DNA of 64,000 nt from NCBI RefSeq assembly GCF_014145505.1, contig NZ_JACIUZ010000044.1, forward strand, positions 167,855 through 231,854, read 5' to 3'. The position numbers and the translations under genes are program-made. Shown piece after piece: positions 17,952 through 27,869 of this stretch. This stretch comes from Limosilactobacillus fastidiosus. Lineage in GTDB: Bacteria; Bacillota; Bacilli; Lactobacillales; Lactobacillaceae. The notes beneath the pieces are model-generated. The model was not told where the DNA came from and searched no databases. It worked only from the letters and a program-made list of their open reading frames with translations. The number at the start of each line of letters is the position of its first letter. The stretch's first letter is position 1.

Positions 17952-18779
17952 ATGAAACTAATTTCGTGGAATATTGATTCAATTAACGCGGCCTTAACAG
18001 GAACATCAACCAGAGCTGAGGAAACCCGGGACGTTCTTCATAAAATTGCAGATGAAAAGCCAGATATAATCGCAATCCAAGAAACAAAACTTTCCCAAAA
18101 TGGCCCTACAAAGAAACATTTTAGTGTTCTGCAAGAATTGTTCCCTGATTACCAGGTAGCGTGGCGGAGTTCAGTTGAACCTGCGCGGAAGGGTTATGCG
18201 GGAACGATGTACCTCTACTTAAAAAAGTATAAACCTACCGTTACCTATCCCCAAATTGGTGCACCAGAAACGATGGATGATGAAGGACGAATCATTACCC
18301 TTGAATTTCCAGATTTCTTTGTAACCGAGGTTTATACTCCTAATTCCGGTAGTAGCCTGAAAAGGTTAGCTAGTCGCCAACTTTGGGATGATTGTTATCG
18401 GGAATATCTTCAAAAATTGGATCAGCAAAAGCCAGTGATGGTGAGTGGTGACTTTAACGTTGCCCATGAGCCAATTGACTTGGCCCATCCAGAAACTAAC
18501 CATCATTCAGCTGGTTATACTGATGAGGAACGAGAGCATTTTACTCAGTTGTTGGCGGTTGGCTTTACTGATAGTTTTCGTCATCTTAATCCAGATAAAG
18601 AAGGAGTTTATTCTTGGTGGGCTCAACGAGTAATTACTAGTAAGCAGAATAATTCTGGCTGGCGAATTGATTATTGGCTTGTTAGTGACCGAATTGCAGG
18701 GAAAATTAAAAAATCAACTATGATTGATTCTGGAAAACGTCGTGATCACACACCGATTAAATTGGAGATTGATCTTTAA
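17952..18779 (+). CDS. exoA: Exodeoxyribonuclease III / AP endonuclease
   Basis: A 275-residue EEP-fold enzyme of base excision repair. Key motifs are S-W-N-I-D-S near the N-terminus, I-Q-E-T-K-L (metal Glu), S-G-D-F-N-V-A-H (Asp/Asn), W-R-I-D-Y-W-L-V-S-D and the terminal R-R-D-H-T-P-I (catalytic His). A GGGGGAAG site precedes the ATG. Confidence 0.94.
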   Translation: MKLISWNIDSINAALTGTSTRAEETRDVLHKIADEKPDIIAIQETKLSQNGPTKKHFSVLQELFPDYQVAWRSSVEPARKGYAGTMYLYLKKYKPTVTYPQIGAPETMDDEGRIITLEFPDFFVTEVYTPNSGSSLKRLASRQLWDDCYREYLQKLDQQKPVMVSGDFNVAHEPIDLAHPETNHHSAGYTDEEREHFTQLLAVGFTDSFRHLNPDKEGVYSWWAQRVITSKQNNSGWRIDYWLVSDRIAGKIKKSTMIDSGKRRDHTPIKLEIDL

Positions 18780-18872
18780 TTATCAAATAAGATGATAATT
18801 AATAAAAACTTAATCCCCTAGTCATATTTTGGTAATTATTATTGGCTAGAATGGTTAACATTAAGAAAGAAG

Positions 18873-19565
18873 GTGGCTGAGATAGGGATCTTTCGTCTTT
18901 TTAAACGATTGGTTATTTGGACATTAATTATCGGTGGTTGTTGGTTATATTTCACTAATTCTCAAATTCAAGCAGCATCAACCGCAATGATCTGGAGCTT
19001 TCGTCAACGAATTGTTAATTTAATTGGTAATAATGGGGAGAACTTAAATCTGAGTGATTCCTCCCAAAAAAGTCAACAACCTGATCAACAAAAGACTGAT
19101 TCAACAACGATTCCTACTAATGGACGGTGGGCAACAAATACAGCAACGATCTACGTGAGTACGGGGAATAAGACCCTTGATTCAGCTGCTCAATCAGCAA
19201 TTCAGCAGTGGAATCAGACAGGTGCGTTTACCTTCCGTCCCGTTACTAGTCGTCAGCAAGCGGAAATCGTTGTGAGTGCAATGGACAACGATAGTACCAA
19301 TGCAGCTGGCTTGACTAAAACGTCAACAAACTCAATTAATAACCACTTTGTTCACGCTAACGTTTATTTAAACCAACGCTACCTTCTTGATCCGGGGTAC
19401 GGTTATGATCAGCAGCGAATCATTAATACAGCTGAACATGAACTCGGGCATGCAATAGGCCTTGATCACACTAAGCAGGTTTCTGTAATGCAACCTGCTG
19501 GGTCCTTCTATACTATTCAACCTGTTGACGTTCAAGCAGTAAAAAAATTATACGCAACAAACTAA
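18873..19565 (+). CDS. Membrane-anchored M10-type zinc metalloprotease
   Basis: A metzincin-like protease. The zinc site is H-E-L-G-H-A-I-G-L-D-H (HExxHxxGxxH), followed by the Met-turn S-V-M-Q-P. An N-terminal hydrophobic segment (L-V-I-W-T-L-I-I-G-G-C-W-L-Y-F) acts as signal anchor; a Ser/Gln-rich linker then leads to a catalytic domain of about 140 residues outside the cell. Start choice is uncertain: the GTG at 18873 overlaps the AGAAAGAAGG site, ATA at 18882 has ideal spacing, and a TTG follows later. The substrate is unknown; adhesins or peptides at the surface are possible. Confidence 0.85.
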   Translation: MAEIGIFRLFKRLVIWTLIIGGCWLYFTNSQIQAASTAMIWSFRQRIVNLIGNNGENLNLSDSSQKSQQPDQQKTDSTTIPTNGRWATNTATIYVSTGNKTLDSAAQSAIQQWNQTGAFTFRPVTSRQQAEIVVSAMDNDSTNAAGLTKTSTNSINNHFVHANVYLNQRYLLDPGYGYDQQRIINTAEHELGHAIGLDHTKQVSVMQPAGSFYTIQPVDVQAVKKLYATN

Positions 19566-19640
19566 AGGGAATGGACAGGACTAGCGTGCTAGTTCGATTT
19601 TCAACACCACGTTAGCTTCTGAAACTCCTTACAAGTAGAA

Positions 19641-19690
19641 AGAGGACACTAGCGTTCAGATTTTTAACCGAACACTAGTGTCCTCTTTTT
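19641..19690. terminator. Bidirectional terminator between protease and ATPase genes
   Basis: Arms 19641-19657 and 19670-19686 pair over 17 positions with one mismatch, with T-runs on both outer sides in their own orientation. It serves the converging metalloprotease and metal-ATPase genes. Confidence 0.88.
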
Positions 19691-19751
19691 ATATATTATG
19701 CTGTAGCATTTTCTCCTAGGGGGGGACGAATATCATGGTCCCTTTTGGAAT

Positions 19752-21569
19752 TTAATCTAACCTAATTTTCCGTGCCTTTAATGCCCACAAGATTGAAACA
19801 GTGTCGATCACTTCCTGGAACATTGCCCCAACAAATGCAGGGAGAATTCCAGTGCAGGCAATAAGCATAAGGATTGTACAAATTGCGATTCCAATCAAAA
19901 CGGCTTGCTTAGCAATTCTGATTGTGTCTTGCGAAATTTCCACAATTTTGGCAATGCGTGAAAGATCATCGCGAATAATTACAACCGAAGCTGATTCACT
20001 AGCTGCAGTTGCACCATGGGCCCCCATCGCAATTCCAACATCGGCTGTGACAAATGATGGGGCATCGTTAACACCATCCCCCACCATAAATACCGGATGT
20101 TGATCTAGTGGGATGGCTTTTAATGCTGCAATTTTTCCCTGGGGGAGGAGGTTAGTTTTCACATCCGAAATTCCAACCTGCTTTGCCACCTCATTAGCGA
20201 ATGAGGCTTGATCTCCCGTGAGCATCATCAGATTAGTAACCCCCATTTTACGTAATTCGTTCATTGTACGTCGTGCTTCGGGGCGAATATGGTCAACAAA
20301 AGTAACCGCTCCAGCATACTGACCATCAATTGCAATATAAATAGCAGTGTAAGGGAGAAGTTCCTGCTCTCCGACTGGATCAACGAAGGTGAGTTTCCCG
20401 ATTTTTAGTTGATGACCGTTAACTTTTGCGGTGATTCCCTTTCCAGTTAACTCCTGTAACTCTTTAACTGGGCTTAACTTAATTGATTGCTTTTTAGCAT
20501 AGTTGATTAGCGATCGGGCAAGAATATGTGACGACTCACTTTCGGCACTAGCTGCTAATTTAAGAACTTCCTCATTAGTGAAGTTAGTATTGGGAGCAAC
20601 AATAACTTGACCAACTTCTAATTGTCCATTGGTGATGGTTCCTGTTTTGTCAAAGGCTCCGGTTTTTGCATTCGCTAATTTTTCTAGAACAGTTCCTGTC
20701 TTAACCACAATCCCGTTTCGCGAAGCTCGACTCATCCCCGAGACCATTGCAATTGGTGCTGCCAAAATTAACGGACATGGTGAGGCAACGACCAAGACTT
20801 CCGCTATCCGCACCGGGTTGCCAGACCACCACCATGCAATTAGCGCGATGACGATCGCTACAATTGTGAAGGGTATGGCATAGTGATCGGCAAGGCGGAC
20901 AAAGTGGGCGGGAGACGACTCGGCCGTCTTGACTAACTTAACTAGTTGTTGATATTGGCTATCTTTAGCCAGCTTTGTAACTTTAATCGTAATTGAATTT
21001 GAGCCGTTGACTGAGCCAGACATCACATCGTCTCCGGGAATCTTACTTACTGGTCGTGATTCACCAGTCAGGGATGATTCGTCAAGGTCACTTTGGCCCG
21101 TAATTACTTTACCGTCAAGGGGAATGATTTCGCCTGGTTTAACAATGATTTGGGCACCAACTGGGACTTCCTTAACGCCAACATCAATTGTGGTCCCATC
21201 CTTAACTACATGAGCAGTTTGTGGAGTATTGTCAAGGAGGACCTTTAACTCGGTATTGGCTTTTTTTGCTGCGTAGTCTTCCAGGGCATCTCCTCCAGTC
21301 AGCATCACTAGGATTACCATTGCGGCCCAGTATTCACTAACTGCCAGAGTTGCCACCACTGCCAGGATTGCTAGTAAATCCACCCCGTAGTCACCAGTAC
21401 GAATCGACTTAATCATCCCGATAAACATCGAAAGGGCGACCACTGCTCCAATGACCGTTACTAGAATTTGGGCAAGAAGTGGGTAACCACAAACATACTG
21501 TAAAATTACTGCTACAGTAGCAATAATAATAATTAACCAGAGCTTTTGCTTATTTGATAATTTTTGCAC
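19752..21569 (-). CDS. Metal-transporting P1B-type ATPase (SPC type)
   Basis: A 605-residue heavy-metal P-type ATPase. The phosphorylation site is F-D-K-T-G-T-I-T, the actuator loop T-G-E-S and the hinge G-D-G-V-N-D-A-P. The membrane metal site is S-P-C-P-L instead of CPC, as in the cobalt/zinc/iron-like P1B-4 group, and the last spans carry E-V-I-D-T-V-S-I-L-W-A-L. There is no N-terminal heavy-metal-binding domain. GTG is the start, with GGAGG 8-9 bases upstream. No adjacent metal regulator is present, so the metal is undetermined; copper is unlikely. Confidence 0.88.
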   Translation of the reverse strand: MQKLSNKQKLWLIIIIATVAVILQYVCGYPLLAQILVTVIGAVVALSMFIGMIKSIRTGDYGVDLLAILAVVATLAVSEYWAAMVILVMLTGGDALEDYAAKKANTELKVLLDNTPQTAHVVKDGTTIDVGVKEVPVGAQIIVKPGEIIPLDGKVITGQSDLDESSLTGESRPVSKIPGDDVMSGSVNGSNSITIKVTKLAKDSQYQQLVKLVKTAESSPAHFVRLADHYAIPFTIVAIVIALIAWWWSGNPVRIAEVLVVASPCPLILAAPIAMVSGMSRASRNGIVVKTGTVLEKLANAKTGAFDKTGTITNGQLEVGQVIVAPNTNFTNEEVLKLAASAESESSHILARSLINYAKKQSIKLSPVKELQELTGKGITAKVNGHQLKIGKLTFVDPVGEQELLPYTAIYIAIDGQYAGAVTFVDHIRPEARRTMNELRKMGVTNLMMLTGDQASFANEVAKQVGISDVKTNLLPQGKIAALKAIPLDQHPVFMVGDGVNDAPSFVTADVGIAMGAHGATAASESASVVIIRDDLSRIAKIVEISQDTIRIAKQAVLIGIAICTILMLIACTGILPAFVGAMFQEVIDTVSILWALKARKIRLD

Positions 21570-21678
21570 TATTATGCCTCCAAGATTGTTTTCACTTTTA
21601 ATTATACGTTAAATAGCTTGTCGATATATGTGTACTCGGCTATTTTTATTAATTTATGAAATTATTAGCAAAATTTGT
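21570..21678. other. Divergent spacer between metal ATPase and pyr operon
   Basis: AT-rich region holding the start signals of the leftward ATPase gene. No gene or clear operator is seen. Confidence 0.4.
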
Positions 21679-21707
21679 TTGACATTTATGGGTGGTAAGA
21701 GTAAATT
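21679..21707 (+). promoter_or_regulatory. Promoter of pyrBCD
   Basis: TTGACA at 21679-21684 and TAAATT at 21702-21707 with a 17-base spacer, located upstream of the PyrR element. Confidence 0.75.
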
Positions 21708-21723
21708 ATTAGCAACAATCAAT

Positions 21724-21758
21724 GTCCTTTAATTTAGTCCCGTGAGGCTAGAAAGACG
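21724..21758 (+). promoter_or_regulatory. PyrR-binding loop (pyr attenuator)
   Basis: The segment contains TAGTCCCGTGAGGCTA inside GTC...GAC outer pairing, the PyrR-binding anti-antiterminator motif of Gram-positive pyr leaders (consensus core T-C-C-x-G-x-G-A-G-G-C-T). UMP- or UTP-bound PyrR stabilises this loop and lets the downstream terminator form. pyrR itself is not in the window. Confidence 0.8.
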
Positions 21759-21800
21759 ACTTTTTCAAAGTAAGATTAACTAACTTTAAAAAATTTCGTT

Positions 21801-21832
21801 AACACCAGGCCTCCACTGTTCCTGGTGTTTTT
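21801..21832 (+). terminator. pyr leader terminator
   Basis: A 9-bp stem (21801-21809 with 21821-21829) followed by a T-rich run, 40 bases before pyrB. It is the regulated terminator of the PyrR attenuator. Confidence 0.85.
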
Positions 21833-21871
21833 CTTTAGGGCAAATTTTAAATAAAGGAAGTTAATTCAATT

Positions 21872-22828
21872 ATGACTGAATTACCATTAGTTAAGCTCCA
21901 CCACTTCGTTACTGTTGAAGATTTAACGGCAGAACAGGTCCTTTCACTGATTCACCGCGCTGAATATTATAAAGACGGTGGAAAGACGCCAACGTTAACT
22001 AAGCCGGTTTACGTTACTAACGCTTTCTTTGAAAACTCAACGCGAACGCACACTAGTTTTGAGGTTGCAGAAAAGCGTCTTGGCTTAACTGACATCTTTT
22101 TCGATCCCCAACACAGTTCAGTTAAAAAGGGTGAGACCATGTATGACACCATGTTGGTAATGGATGCTCTTGGGGTAGACTTAGCAGTTATCCGTCACTC
22201 CACGAATGCTTACTATGAATCGCTAATTCACCCTCAAGCAGATTCTCACCTTGACATGGGCATTGTTAATGCGGGGGATGGTTCTGGACAGCATCCCTCT
22301 CAAAGTATGCTTGACATGATGACAATTCATGAACACTTTGGCCACTTTGCCGGTCTTAAAGTCGGGATCATTGGTGACATTACTAACTCTCGTGTAGCCG
22401 GTAGTAATATGGAAATTTTAAATCGTCTCGGTGCTTCAGTTTACTTCTCCGGGCCTGACTACTGGTACGACCATGCGTTTGATAAGTACGGTAAGTTCAT
22501 GCCTCTTGATGACCTAGTTAGTGAAATGGACGTTCTTATGCTCCTCCGGGTTCAACACGAGCGTCATGTTAGGGATGCCAATGAAGCAAAGTTCTCAGCC
22601 GAATCTTACCATGAAAAATATGGAATTAACGAAGCACGTTATAACCGGATAAAGAAGAATGCGATTATCATGCACCCGGGCCCAATTAATCACGATGTTG
22701 AACTAGCAGGAAGTCTGGTAGAAGCACCTAACTGCAAGTTTTATGAGCAAATGCAAAATGGAGTTTTCATGCGAATGGCAATGTTAGAAGCTGTTCTTCG
22801 TGGACGGAAGTTAGGTGGTTTAAAATAA
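21872..22828 (+). CDS. pyrB: Aspartate carbamoyltransferase catalytic chain
   Basis: ATCase joins carbamoyl phosphate and aspartate in pyrimidine synthesis. The carbamoyl-phosphate loop [12 protein letters not shown] and the H-P-S-Q-S-M-L-D motif are present; 318 residues is standard. AAAGGAAG precedes the ATG. No pyrI is present, as usual for Firmicutes. The TAA overlaps the pyrC ATG by one base. Confidence 0.97.
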   Translation: MTELPLVKLHHFVTVEDLTAEQVLSLIHRAEYYKDGGKTPTLTKPVYVTNAFFENSTRTHTSFEVAEKRLGLTDIFFDPQHSSVKKGETMYDTMLVMDALGVDLAVIRHSTNAYYESLIHPQADSHLDMGIVNAGDGSGQHPSQSMLDMMTIHEHFGHFAGLKVGIIGDITNSRVAGSNMEILNRLGASVYFSGPDYWYDHAFDKYGKFMPLDDLVSEMDVLMLLRVQHERHVRDANEAKFSAESYHEKYGINEARYNRIKKNAIIMHPGPINHDVELAGSLVEAPNCKFYEQMQNGVFMRMAMLEAVLRGRKLGGLK

Positions 22829-24126
22829 TGAAAATACTAATTAAGGGTGGCCAATGTTTCGTCAATGGTCGACTAGTGGAAGCAGACGTATTGATTCAAG
22901 ATGGTAAGATTCAAGCATTGGGGAAAGGAACAATCGCTGAAGATGAGACTAACCAAGTGATTGATGCTCATGATAAGTTAGTTACTCCAGGTTTAGTTGA
23001 TGTTCATGTTCATTTCCGGGATCCCGGCTTCACCTATAAGGAAACAGTCGAAACGGGGAGTAAAGCTGCTGCCCATGGTGGTTTTACAACCGTGGGAGCA
23101 ATGCCTAATGTGGACCCTGTTCCGGATACTCCAGATAAAATTCGTCAGATGGTTAAGCGTAATCAAAAAGCTAGTGTTGTTCATATTGCTCAATATTCAA
23201 GTGTTACAGTTAATCGCCAGGGTGATCAGCTGGTTGATTTTCAGGCCATGAAAGCTGCTGGTGCCTTTGCTTTTAGTAATGACGGTAGTGGGATTCAAAC
23301 TGCTGGGACAATGTATCGTGCTATGGCTGAAGCAGCTAAGGTCGGCTTACCGTTAGCAGCTCATGTTGAGGATAATTCCCTTCTTTTTGGTGGGGTAATG
23401 ACGGCTGGAAAGACAGCAGACAAACTTGGGCTACCTGGAGCACCAAGTGTTTCCGAGTCGGCGCAGATTGCCCGAGATTTAGTCTTGGCTAAAGTAACGG
23501 GAGTTCATTATCATATTTGTCATGTTTCAACGAAAGAAAGTGTTGAATTAGTTCGCCTTGCAAAAAAAGAAGGGGTTAATGTGACTTGTGAGGTAACACC
23601 ACACCACCTCTTACTAGCTGACCACGATATTCCCGCAAATAATTCGTATTTTAAGATGAACCCACCACTTCGACATGAGGAAGATCGTCAGGCAGTGATT
23701 GAAGGACTGCTTGATGGTACGATTGACATGATTGCCACCGATCATGCCCCTCATTCTCGAGAAGAAAAGCCAAAAGACGACATGCGTGGGGCTGCAAACG
23801 GGATTACCGGAAGTGAAACTGCCTTTGCGATGCTCTATACTAAATTTGTCCGGTCAGGAGTATTTAGTTTGACTCAACTGCTAAACTGGATGAGTGTGGT
23901 TCCGGCAGAACAATTTGGTCTAAGGAATGCTGGCCATTTGGAACCAGGACAACCAGCTGATATCGCAATTTTTGATTTGAATACCGAACGGCAGATTACT
24001 AAAGAAGGTTACCGCTCAAAAGGGGTAAATAACCCCTTTACCGGTCAACGAGTATATGGAACCACGGATCTAACATTAGTAGATGGTAAAGTTGCTTATT
24101 CACGAAATGGGGAGGATTTTGCATGA
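22828..24126 (+). CDS. pyrC: Dihydroorotase
   Basis: Zinc amidohydrolase (class I, 432 residues) converting carbamoyl aspartate to dihydroorotate. Metal motifs V-H-V-H-F-R-D-P-G near residues 57-65 and A-T-D-H-A-P-H-S are present, and the N-D-G-S-G-I loop is intact. It overlaps pyrB at its start and pyrD at its end (the stop TGA lies within the pyrD start region), so the three genes are tightly coupled. Confidence 0.97.
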   Translation: MKILIKGGQCFVNGRLVEADVLIQDGKIQALGKGTIAEDETNQVIDAHDKLVTPGLVDVHVHFRDPGFTYKETVETGSKAAAHGGFTTVGAMPNVDPVPDTPDKIRQMVKRNQKASVVHIAQYSSVTVNRQGDQLVDFQAMKAAGAFAFSNDGSGIQTAGTMYRAMAEAAKVGLPLAAHVEDNSLLFGGVMTAGKTADKLGLPGAPSVSESAQIARDLVLAKVTGVHYHICHVSTKESVELVRLAKKEGVNVTCEVTPHHLLLADHDIPANNSYFKMNPPLRHEEDRQAVIEGLLDGTIDMIATDHAPHSREEKPKDDMRGAANGITGSETAFAMLYTKFVRSGVFSLTQLLNWMSVVPAEQFGLRNAGHLEPGQPADIAIFDLNTERQITKEGYRSKGVNNPFTGQRVYGTTDLTLVDGKVAYSRNGEDFA

Positions 24127-25040
24127 CGGATGTACGCGTTACCGTAAATTTACCTGGTCTGAAAATGAAAAATCCAGTGATGCCTGCTTCAGGAACCTTT
24201 GGCTTTGGGGATGTCCCTCAGGCACGCAAGTATGACCTTAATCGACTGGGGGCAATTGTAATTAAGACAACTACACTCCAAGCACGGACAGGCAATCCTC
24301 AACCACAAATTAGTGTGTTAGGAGATGGGGTCTTAAACTCAGTTGGTTTAACAAACCCGGGAGTAAGGGTGGTTGCGGAAGAAAAGATTCCCCAACTAAA
24401 GCGGCAATATCCAGACTTACCGTTAGTTGCAAGCGTAGGCGGGGCAAGTGTTGAAGATTATGTTAAAGTTACCCAACAATTAGTAGCAACGCACCTAGTA
24501 GATGCATTAGAAATAAATATCTCCTGTCCGAATGTTAAACACGGTGGAATGGCATTTGGAACCGATCCTAAAATTGCAGAAAAACTGACACGAGCCGTTA
24601 AGGTGGTAAGTAGGGATGTTCCTGTTTATGTTAAATTAACGCCCAATGTGACCGATATTGTTGAAATTGCAAAGGCTGTTGAAGCAGGAGGTGCAGATGG
24701 CTTAAGTATGATTAATACGTTATTGGGAATGAAGATTAACCTTAAGACTAGAAAACCGGTTCTTGGTAATGTGATGGGTGGCCTTTCTGGAACCGCCGTT
24801 AAGCCGTTAGCTATCAGAATGATTTACCAGGTTTCCCATGCCGTTAATATTCCGATTATTGGCGAAGGAGGCATCGCGTCCGCAGAAGATGTTATCGAAT
24901 TCTTTCTAGCTGGGGCTTCCGCTGTTCAGGTTGGCTCTGCTCATTTTCATGATGCGTTGGCTATGCCGCATATCATTGAGCAGTTACCTCAAAAAATGGC
25001 ACAATTGGGAATTGGCTCTTTAAGTGAGCTTCATAAATAG
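24123..25040 (+). CDS. pyrD: Dihydroorotate dehydrogenase, class 1B type
   Basis: FMN enzyme oxidising dihydroorotate to orotate in the cytosol. The active-site base is Cys in N-I-S-C-P-N-V; the phosphate-binding G-E-G-G-I-A-S and the V-G-S-A segment bind FMN. At 305 residues it fits the 1B (catalytic subunit) group, which normally pairs with PyrK for NAD; no pyrK, carAB, pyrE or pyrF follow here. The start overlaps pyrC by 4 bases (ATGA). Confidence 0.94.
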   Translation: MTDVRVTVNLPGLKMKNPVMPASGTFGFGDVPQARKYDLNRLGAIVIKTTTLQARTGNPQPQISVLGDGVLNSVGLTNPGVRVVAEEKIPQLKRQYPDLPLVASVGGASVEDYVKVTQQLVATHLVDALEINISCPNVKHGGMAFGTDPKIAEKLTRAVKVVSRDVPVYVKLTPNVTDIVEIAKAVEAGGADGLSMINTLLGMKINLKTRKPVLGNVMGGLSGTAVKPLAIRMIYQVSHAVNIPIIGEGGIASAEDVIEFFLAGASAVQVGSAHFHDALAMPHIIEQLPQKMAQLGIGSLSELHK

Positions 25041-25053
25041 CCTTCAAATAGAG

Positions 25054-25093
25054 AAAACTCCAGAGTTTAATTTTAAATCTCTGGAGTTTTTTA
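25054..25093. terminator. Bidirectional terminator after pyrD
   Basis: A perfect 12-bp stem (25054-25065 with 25079-25090) with A- and T-runs on the outer sides. It lies between the convergent pyrD and ion-channel genes. Confidence 0.9.
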
Positions 25094-25106
25094 TATTATA
25101 TATTTC

Positions 25107-25823
25107 CTATTTTTTCTCAAGTTTATTTAAATGTTCATTTAACTTTTTTAATTCAGACCGTAATTCCCGATTTTCCTTTTCAATCACGTCCAGCTTATCT
25201 TGAACCTGATTATTATCTGCTTGAGAGAAGTACTCAGTGATGGTACTGGTGATCACCCCAATTAGGCCAATTCCAACAAGCATTAGTAAAACACCAGCGA
25301 CTCGCCCAATTGTGGTTTTGGGTGAAATGTCACCGTAACCAACAGTAGAGGCAGTAGTGATTGCCCACCAGAGTGCATTCGAAAAACTTGTTTTTTCAGA
25401 AACACTATACATGGCGGCAGAAATTAGGAGAACGGCACAAGTTACATAAGTATAGTAAAGGAGACCATCCTTTTCGATAAACTTGTTTAATCTCCCCGTT
25501 AGACCGATTAACCTGACGATCCGTAAAGCGGTAAAAACTCGGCTGATTCGGTTCCAACGAAAGATCCAGGAAAGACCACTGACCGGAATGATCGAAAGCA
25601 GATCAAAAATATTATGTTTAAGAAACTTCTTTTTATCCTTGGCGAGGAAAAAGCGGGTAAAGTAATCAACCGTAAAAATGACTAAGATCCAATTATTGAC
25701 TGCTTTAAATGGCTCGTTATTAAGGTCAAGTTCATGGGCAAAGTCGAAAGCGATTAAGAGGATCGAAACGACCGCCAAGATTGCCATTGTCAGAAGATAT
25801 AAAATGTATAATTGTCGTTTCAA
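25107..25823 (-). CDS. Voltage-gated-type potassium channel subunit
   Basis: A 238-residue six-span channel protein. An S4-like segment has spaced arginines (R-W-N-R-I-S-R-V-F-T-A-L-R-I-V-R), the pore filter is T-V-G-Y-G-D and a C-terminal coiled coil (K-L-D-V-I-E-K-E-N-R-E-L-R-S-E-L-K-K-L) probably drives tetramerisation. It acts in the cytoplasmic membrane in potassium flux and membrane potential. It is co-directional with, and 18 bases downstream of, the prenyl synthase gene. Confidence 0.9.
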   Translation of the reverse strand: MKRQLYILYLLTMAILAVVSILLIAFDFAHELDLNNEPFKAVNNWILVIFTVDYFTRFFLAKDKKKFLKHNIFDLLSIIPVSGLSWIFRWNRISRVFTALRIVRLIGLTGRLNKFIEKDGLLYYTYVTCAVLLISAAMYSVSEKTSFSNALWWAITTASTVGYGDISPKTTIGRVAGVLLMLVGIGLIGVITSTITEYFSQADNNQVQDKLDVIEKENRELRSELKKLNEHLNKLEKK

Positions 25824-25841
25824 ATTATTACTTCCTTATGC

Positions 25842-26816
25842 TTATATTGAGCGGTCTAAAAGTTGGCCAGTTACTCGCTTCAATAATTTTTGTGTCCCGT
25901 TAATTGGTAATTCATCAATTAGTTGTAAAGCTTTATTGGTAAATTTACCCGCTAATTGATGGGCCTGTGTGACCCCACCATAACGATTAACTAATTCTTG
26001 GACTTTTAAAGTATCCTTGTACGTCATGGTGCGTTTCTTGGCTAGGTATGGCATTAGTTCTTCTTGGTAATCTTTGAGAACTAGAAGAAGTGGAAGAGAA
26101 TAAACACCAGTTGAAAGGTCTTCTAGAATTGGTTTATTCAGGCCCCCATCAATTTTATAATCCAGGATATCATCAAGAATTTGGAAAGCAATTCCAATAT
26201 TTTGACCAATGTGTTTAGCAAGATGGACAGTTCTCGAATCAGCGCCACCAAAATAGGCGCCTTCCTGAGCAGCTAAGCTAAAGAGAGTAGCGGTCTTACC
26301 ATTAATATTACGGTAGTATTCGAGAAAAGTTTGTTGACGGTATCGCTGGTCCATTTGGCCAAGTTCTCCAGCTAAAATTTTTTGCATTGCTTGGGCATTG
26401 ATTGAGAGATATGGTGAATTTTCCATAGTTTCTACTAAAAGATCAAAAAAGACTGTAAAGAGGAGATCCCCACTATAAACAGCGGTATCCTTGCCAAAAG
26501 CAGTTTGGATACTCTCTTCTCCTCGCCTTTCAGGAGAATCGTCAATGACATCATCATGAATCAGAGTTGCCATATGGAGGATCTCTAATGAGGAAGCGAT
26601 TTTAATTAGTTGCGGACTCTTCCAGTTATTATTGCCAAACTGGGCAAAGGTTAAGCAAAAGGCAGGCCGTAAATATTTGCCGCCTTTTGAAGCCATTTTT
26701 TTTAATGCTGTTTGTAAATTTTGATTGTTAACTTTTATTCGTTGGTTAATCAGCTGATTAACTTTTTCTAATGCGCTATTAAGTTGCGGATCACTTTGGA
26801 AATAATGATTGTCCAT
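25842..26816 (-). CDS. Polyprenyl diphosphate synthase (menaquinone side chain)
   Basis: A trans-isoprenyl diphosphate synthase of 324 residues, with first Asp-rich motif I-H-D-D-V-I-D-D and second Q-I-L-D-D-I-L-D-Y. The start is placed at 26816 (M-D-N-H-Y-F) because AAAGGAA is at good distance; the longer frame from 26861 crosses that site. It is divergent from menA and close to menG, so it most likely makes the long prenyl chain of (demethyl)menaquinone (HepT/DmkB-like). Confidence 0.88.
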   Translation of the reverse strand: MDNHYFQSDPQLNSALEKVNQLINQRIKVNNQNLQTALKKMASKGGKYLRPAFCLTFAQFGNNNWKSPQLIKIASSLEILHMATLIHDDVIDDSPERRGEESIQTAFGKDTAVYSGDLLFTVFFDLLVETMENSPYLSINAQAMQKILAGELGQMDQRYRQQTFLEYYRNINGKTATLFSLAAQEGAYFGGADSRTVHLAKHIGQNIGIAFQILDDILDYKIDGGLNKPILEDLSTGVYSLPLLLVLKDYQEELMPYLAKKRTMTYKDTLKVQELVNRYGGVTQAHQLAGKFTNKALQLIDELPINGTQKLLKRVTGQLLDRSI

Positions 26817-26883
26817 TGAATGATAATTCCTTTGTATTGGTGTACTATCATATTGTAACAATAAATTAAATAGAATTGGAAGT

Positions 26884-27786
26884 ATGAATGTGTCATTAGA
26901 TGTCTTTTTAGAATTAGTTGAAATTAAGGCAAAGACTGCTAGTATCCTGCCGATGCTTCTCGGGGTCTGTATGAGTATTTATTATTACCACTCATTTAGC
27001 CTGGTTAACTCAATCCTCTTTTTTATTGCAATGCTACTTTTTAATATGGCTGTTGACATGATGGATAATTATAATGATTATAACCATGCTGTTGATACTG
27101 AAGACTACAAAAAGAATACTAATATAATTGGTCGGGAAAAGATTTCTCCTAAATTAGTGTTAGCTTTAATCTTCATCTTTAGTATTGTCGCAGCTTTAAT
27201 TGGGATTTATTTGGTAATCCGGGTTGGCTTACCACTTTTGTGGTTGGGAATTTTCTGCTTTGCTGTGGGAATTCTCTATTCTTCGGGTCCTTTTCCACTT
27301 AATAGTTTGCCAGTTGGCGAATTTTTTTCCGGCTTTACAATGGGGTTTATGATTATGCTGATTTCAGTTTATATTAATAAAGCCGGTAATTTTGATTGGA
27401 GTTGGCGGAACTTAATTAAAATCTGGTTAGTGGCGTTGCCGTGTGAACTGTGGATCTCAAACTTGATGCTCGCTAACAATATCTGTGATGCTCAAGAAGA
27501 TGAAAATAATCATCGGCACACGATCATTCACTTTATCGGTGTCAAGCAGGGACTCAATAGTTTCACGACTAAAAATGTGATTGCTTTCTTAGCAATTATT
27601 ACCGCCGTCATGGCTCGTTTAGCACCATGGTCGATGCTTTTAACACTTTTGATTATTCCCTTTGTAGTCAAACAAACTAAAATTTTTTATCATGAGCAAG
27701 TTAAAAAAAGGACTTTCCCGTGTGCTGTAAAAATCCTCCTTATCGGTTCCCTCGTTCAGGTAATAACGTATGGGATTGGAATGTAG
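26884..27786 (+). CDS. menA: 1,4-dihydroxy-2-naphthoate prenyltransferase (MenA-like)
   Basis: A 300-residue UbiA-superfamily membrane enzyme with about 8-9 spans. The first Asp motif is D-M-M-D-N-Y-N-D-Y and a second lies at N-N-I-C-D-A-Q-E-D-E. It would attach the prenyl chain to DHNA in the membrane. Neighbours (prenyl synthase and MenG) support this over other UbiA functions. No menFDHCEB genes are present, so the naphthoate precursor may come from outside the cell or another locus. Confidence 0.88.
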   Translation: MNVSLDVFLELVEIKAKTASILPMLLGVCMSIYYYHSFSLVNSILFFIAMLLFNMAVDMMDNYNDYNHAVDTEDYKKNTNIIGREKISPKLVLALIFIFSIVAALIGIYLVIRVGLPLLWLGIFCFAVGILYSSGPFPLNSLPVGEFFSGFTMGFMIMLISVYINKAGNFDWSWRNLIKIWLVALPCELWISNLMLANNICDAQEDENNHRHTIIHFIGVKQGLNSFTTKNVIAFLAIITAVMARLAPWSMLLTLLIIPFVVKQTKIFYHEQVKKRTFPCAVKILLIGSLVQVITYGIGM

Positions 27787-27869
27787 AAATTGTGATTCAG
27801 ATATTCAATATAAGAGTATCGGCTCTTATGTCACTAGCTTTAGTTGTTGGTGATGGGAGATGTATTATT

